Below, one piece after another: positions 63,501 to 64,000 of a stretch of 64,000 bases of DNA. How positions within the stretch are numbered: the first letter of the stretch is position 1; each line of letters starts with the position of its first letter. The notes beneath the pieces are model-generated. The model had not been told where the DNA came from and did not search any database. It saw only the letters and a list, made by a program, of their open reading frames with translations. The translations under genes were made by a program, and so were the position numbers. The DNA comes from Rhodanobacter sp. (GTDB lineage: Bacteria; Pseudomonadota; Gammaproteobacteria; Xanthomonadales; Rhodanobacteraceae), in contig JASBTI010000043.1 of assembly GCA_030148505.1 (NCBI GenBank), forward strand, positions 1-64,000, given 5' to 3'.

Positions 63501-64000
63501 ACTTCTGCCCGTCGTTGCCGAGGCGTACGCCGGCCACAAGCCCCAACGCTCGTACAGTCCGCTGGATCTGCGCGCACTACGGGGCGTCACATCCTCCGCC
63601 CAGCCGGCGGTGCGAAGGTGGGCTCCCCACATCGTGTATCAAGTCGCACAGACCGACGCCGACCTCGCGATTGAGCTCACGATTTCCGCGGACTTCGGCG
63701 ACTCCCAGCAGCTCGCTCACGACTATCTGATGTGGATCGCCGGAGACAGGTGCATTCCGTTCGACAACATTGGCGAATCGAACGTCAAGGCGATCCTGCA
63801 GAAATTGCTTCCGTTGCAGCAAATCGACGACCACTGGGTTCAGGAATTCATCAAGAAGTCGCTCCACCACCATCCCGGCCTAGCCGTCGACTTTCTAGTC
63901 GCCAGGGTGACGATCGCCCAGGAACGCGGCGACTGGTCCTACAGCCCGGTTCCTTGGTCTTCGGGTCTGCGCGGCGACTGGGGCCTGATGAAGCAGCAGG
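60505..64000 (+). CDS. XRE-PD-(D/E)XK nuclease-STAND NTPase protein, partial (3' end outside window)
   Basis: An open frame of more than 1165 codons, running off the right edge. Order: XRE/Cro HTH (residues 5-65, QQTISRWERGLSRPR); a restriction-endonuclease-like domain (about 85-215) with Asp126/Asp128 in GIDIDVV and Gln140-x-Lys142 in TYQCKRH, the PD-(D/E)XK pattern of Mrr/Cap4-type nucleases; a STAND-type NTPase (about 255-460) with Walker A GNGGTGKS (282-289), Walker B LLVCDDAHD (Asp334, Asp335) and the post-sensor CPLATVIAA; a winged-helix segment (about 490-545); then more than 600 residues of helical repeats. This effector-STAND-sensor layout is that of Avs-type anti-phage proteins. A weak ribosome binding site and an inverted repeat precede it. 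The defence role is inferred. Confidence 0.85.
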   Translation, partial: MSPNLGTLLAQARLEAGYAQQAEFAAELGVKQQTISRWERGLSRPRAEQIPEIAATLGIDADALRLAAGYTAPSSPQLSLDRPWPVDALPPETFERFCTEFVTLLHGDDAQVHPYGTQGHTQLGIDIDVVHADGTRTTYQCKRHASFGPKKVATAVAAQTTPANRKVILLSSSASPQAREEIKKHAGWQLWDREDISRRARLKLAKRAQIQLVDTFFVGQRMALLGEPELSPWQTPEQFFAGQTEPARGFSHGWTLQGREKELDTLVKFAISTTPSVVMLVGNGGTGKSRLLKAFSDRLAATNPRPLIYFLSREPLKMKDLEALGSKPKLLVCDDAHDREDLALLADYVANPGNRSRLLLALRTYGVQHVLQQTRALGLAEISRIELQTLPKADSERLAKQALEHFGAPVEFSSRLASYTRDCPLATVIAAQILANDKSLPEFLIDEDTFRSELLRRLVTSTVEGISSKLDAESVHLGLAAIALLQPIKEDDPKLHDAIAAVASITTHEVARILKRLREAGVLYKRGSSSRVVPDLLGDFIVEERCISATGQSTGFAATVFDATPDAYAEHILVNFGRLDWRKSNGNTRNSRMLDELWSRLRYQDKYVNPHLRAAAAAAYYQPSQALAFVRRMLREGHVDRMLADILRHVAYSHDHLPKACEILWDLGRNDDEPLNQEPSHGIRVLTELASPELYKPFDFMDQVVDFGLSLIPYDDSWTGIHNPLEILCGALETEGHSSSATHRAVMLTPFIVQQSDVAAIRKKIIDACITLLSHTDTRRALAGARALGSALRAPHGLLGATVPKSMVTAWENEFAETFKVINAELDRVDVAPVVLVKLAVSTGWYSRYGTGELKKLSRRIVSRLDTTLALRATRLLVDGWGHLSDQIGSGRLEGHTKELDTFAQEILSAADGPGEAYRFVEGLLPAVLQDQESAPHALIDHIIFHSVEFARALLQPVVQGKSTASSRYAGRALGRLLHDQHELALTIVENAVDTSDARLLPVVAEAYAGHKPQRSYSPLDLRALRGVTSSAQPAVRRWAPHIVYQVAQTDADLAIELTISADFGDSQQLAHDYLMWIAGDRCIPFDNIGESNVKAILQKLLPLQQIDDHWVQEFIKKSLHHHPGLAVDFLVARVTIAQERGDWSYSPVPWSSGLRGDWGLMKQQ

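Overview
The window is GC-rich chromosomal DNA from a gammaproteobacterium. Gene content and order (recJ, asnB, prfB, lysS; smc followed by zipA; the agmatine route aguA-aguB; prfB with its programmed frameshift) point to the Xanthomonadales, probably Rhodanobacteraceae (Rhodanobacter/Dyella-like). This placement is inferred from gene order and protein resemblance; no database search was possible.

Layout. 1-0.6 kb: the end of a cytochrome c maturation operon (ccmF) running into what looks like a decayed ccmG. 0.9-1.9 kb: a patatin-like lipase gene and tRNA-Leu(TAA). 2-21.8 kb: mostly housekeeping genes: TraB-like protein, aguB, aguA, the ABC-F protein YheS, recJ, asnB behind an asparagine-rich leader peptide and attenuator, prfB, lysS, small enzymes, a BolA protein, smc and zipA. 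22.3-36.1 kb: an accessory envelope/polysaccharide locus with two secreted or outer-membrane genes, three glycosyltransferases, an ABC exporter, an outer-membrane barrel, a phosphatase, UDP-glucose dehydrogenase, and a histidine kinase with an NtrC-type regulator. A sigma-54 promoter with palindromic upstream sites and an IHF match precedes the first glycosyltransferase, so the terminal two-component pair probably controls the operon. 36.1-38.6 kb: a sterol-desaturase-like protein and a GNAT-nitrilase fusion. 39.2-46.2 kb: cytochrome bd oxidase (cydA, cydB, a CydX-like protein, cydD, cydC) behind an Anr/FNR box. 46.3-51 kb: a mercury resistance operon (merT, merP, merC, merA and a second flavoprotein) divergent from merR. 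51-56.2 kb: a DJ-1/PfpI protein and a DNA-repair group: ligD divergent from ku (bacterial NHEJ) and alkB. 56.4-64 kb: a mobile or defence region with an orphan receiver protein, a membrane protein, a KfrA/TnpT-like DNA-binding protein divergent from a tyrosine recombinase, a palindromic core flanked by inverted arrays of about 20-bp repeats, and a very large gene running off the right edge. That gene encodes an XRE helix-turn-helix, a PD-(D/E)XK-type nuclease and a STAND-type NTPase with a long helical C-terminus, preceded by a perfect inverted-repeat operator.

The most notable signals are: (1) the XRE-nuclease-STAND protein, a candidate anti-phage sensor/effector; (2) the recombinase/KfrA-like module with its symmetric repeat site; (3) the asparagine attenuator of asnB, whose antiterminator and terminator can be read directly; and (4) the complete sigma-54 control region of the glycan locus.
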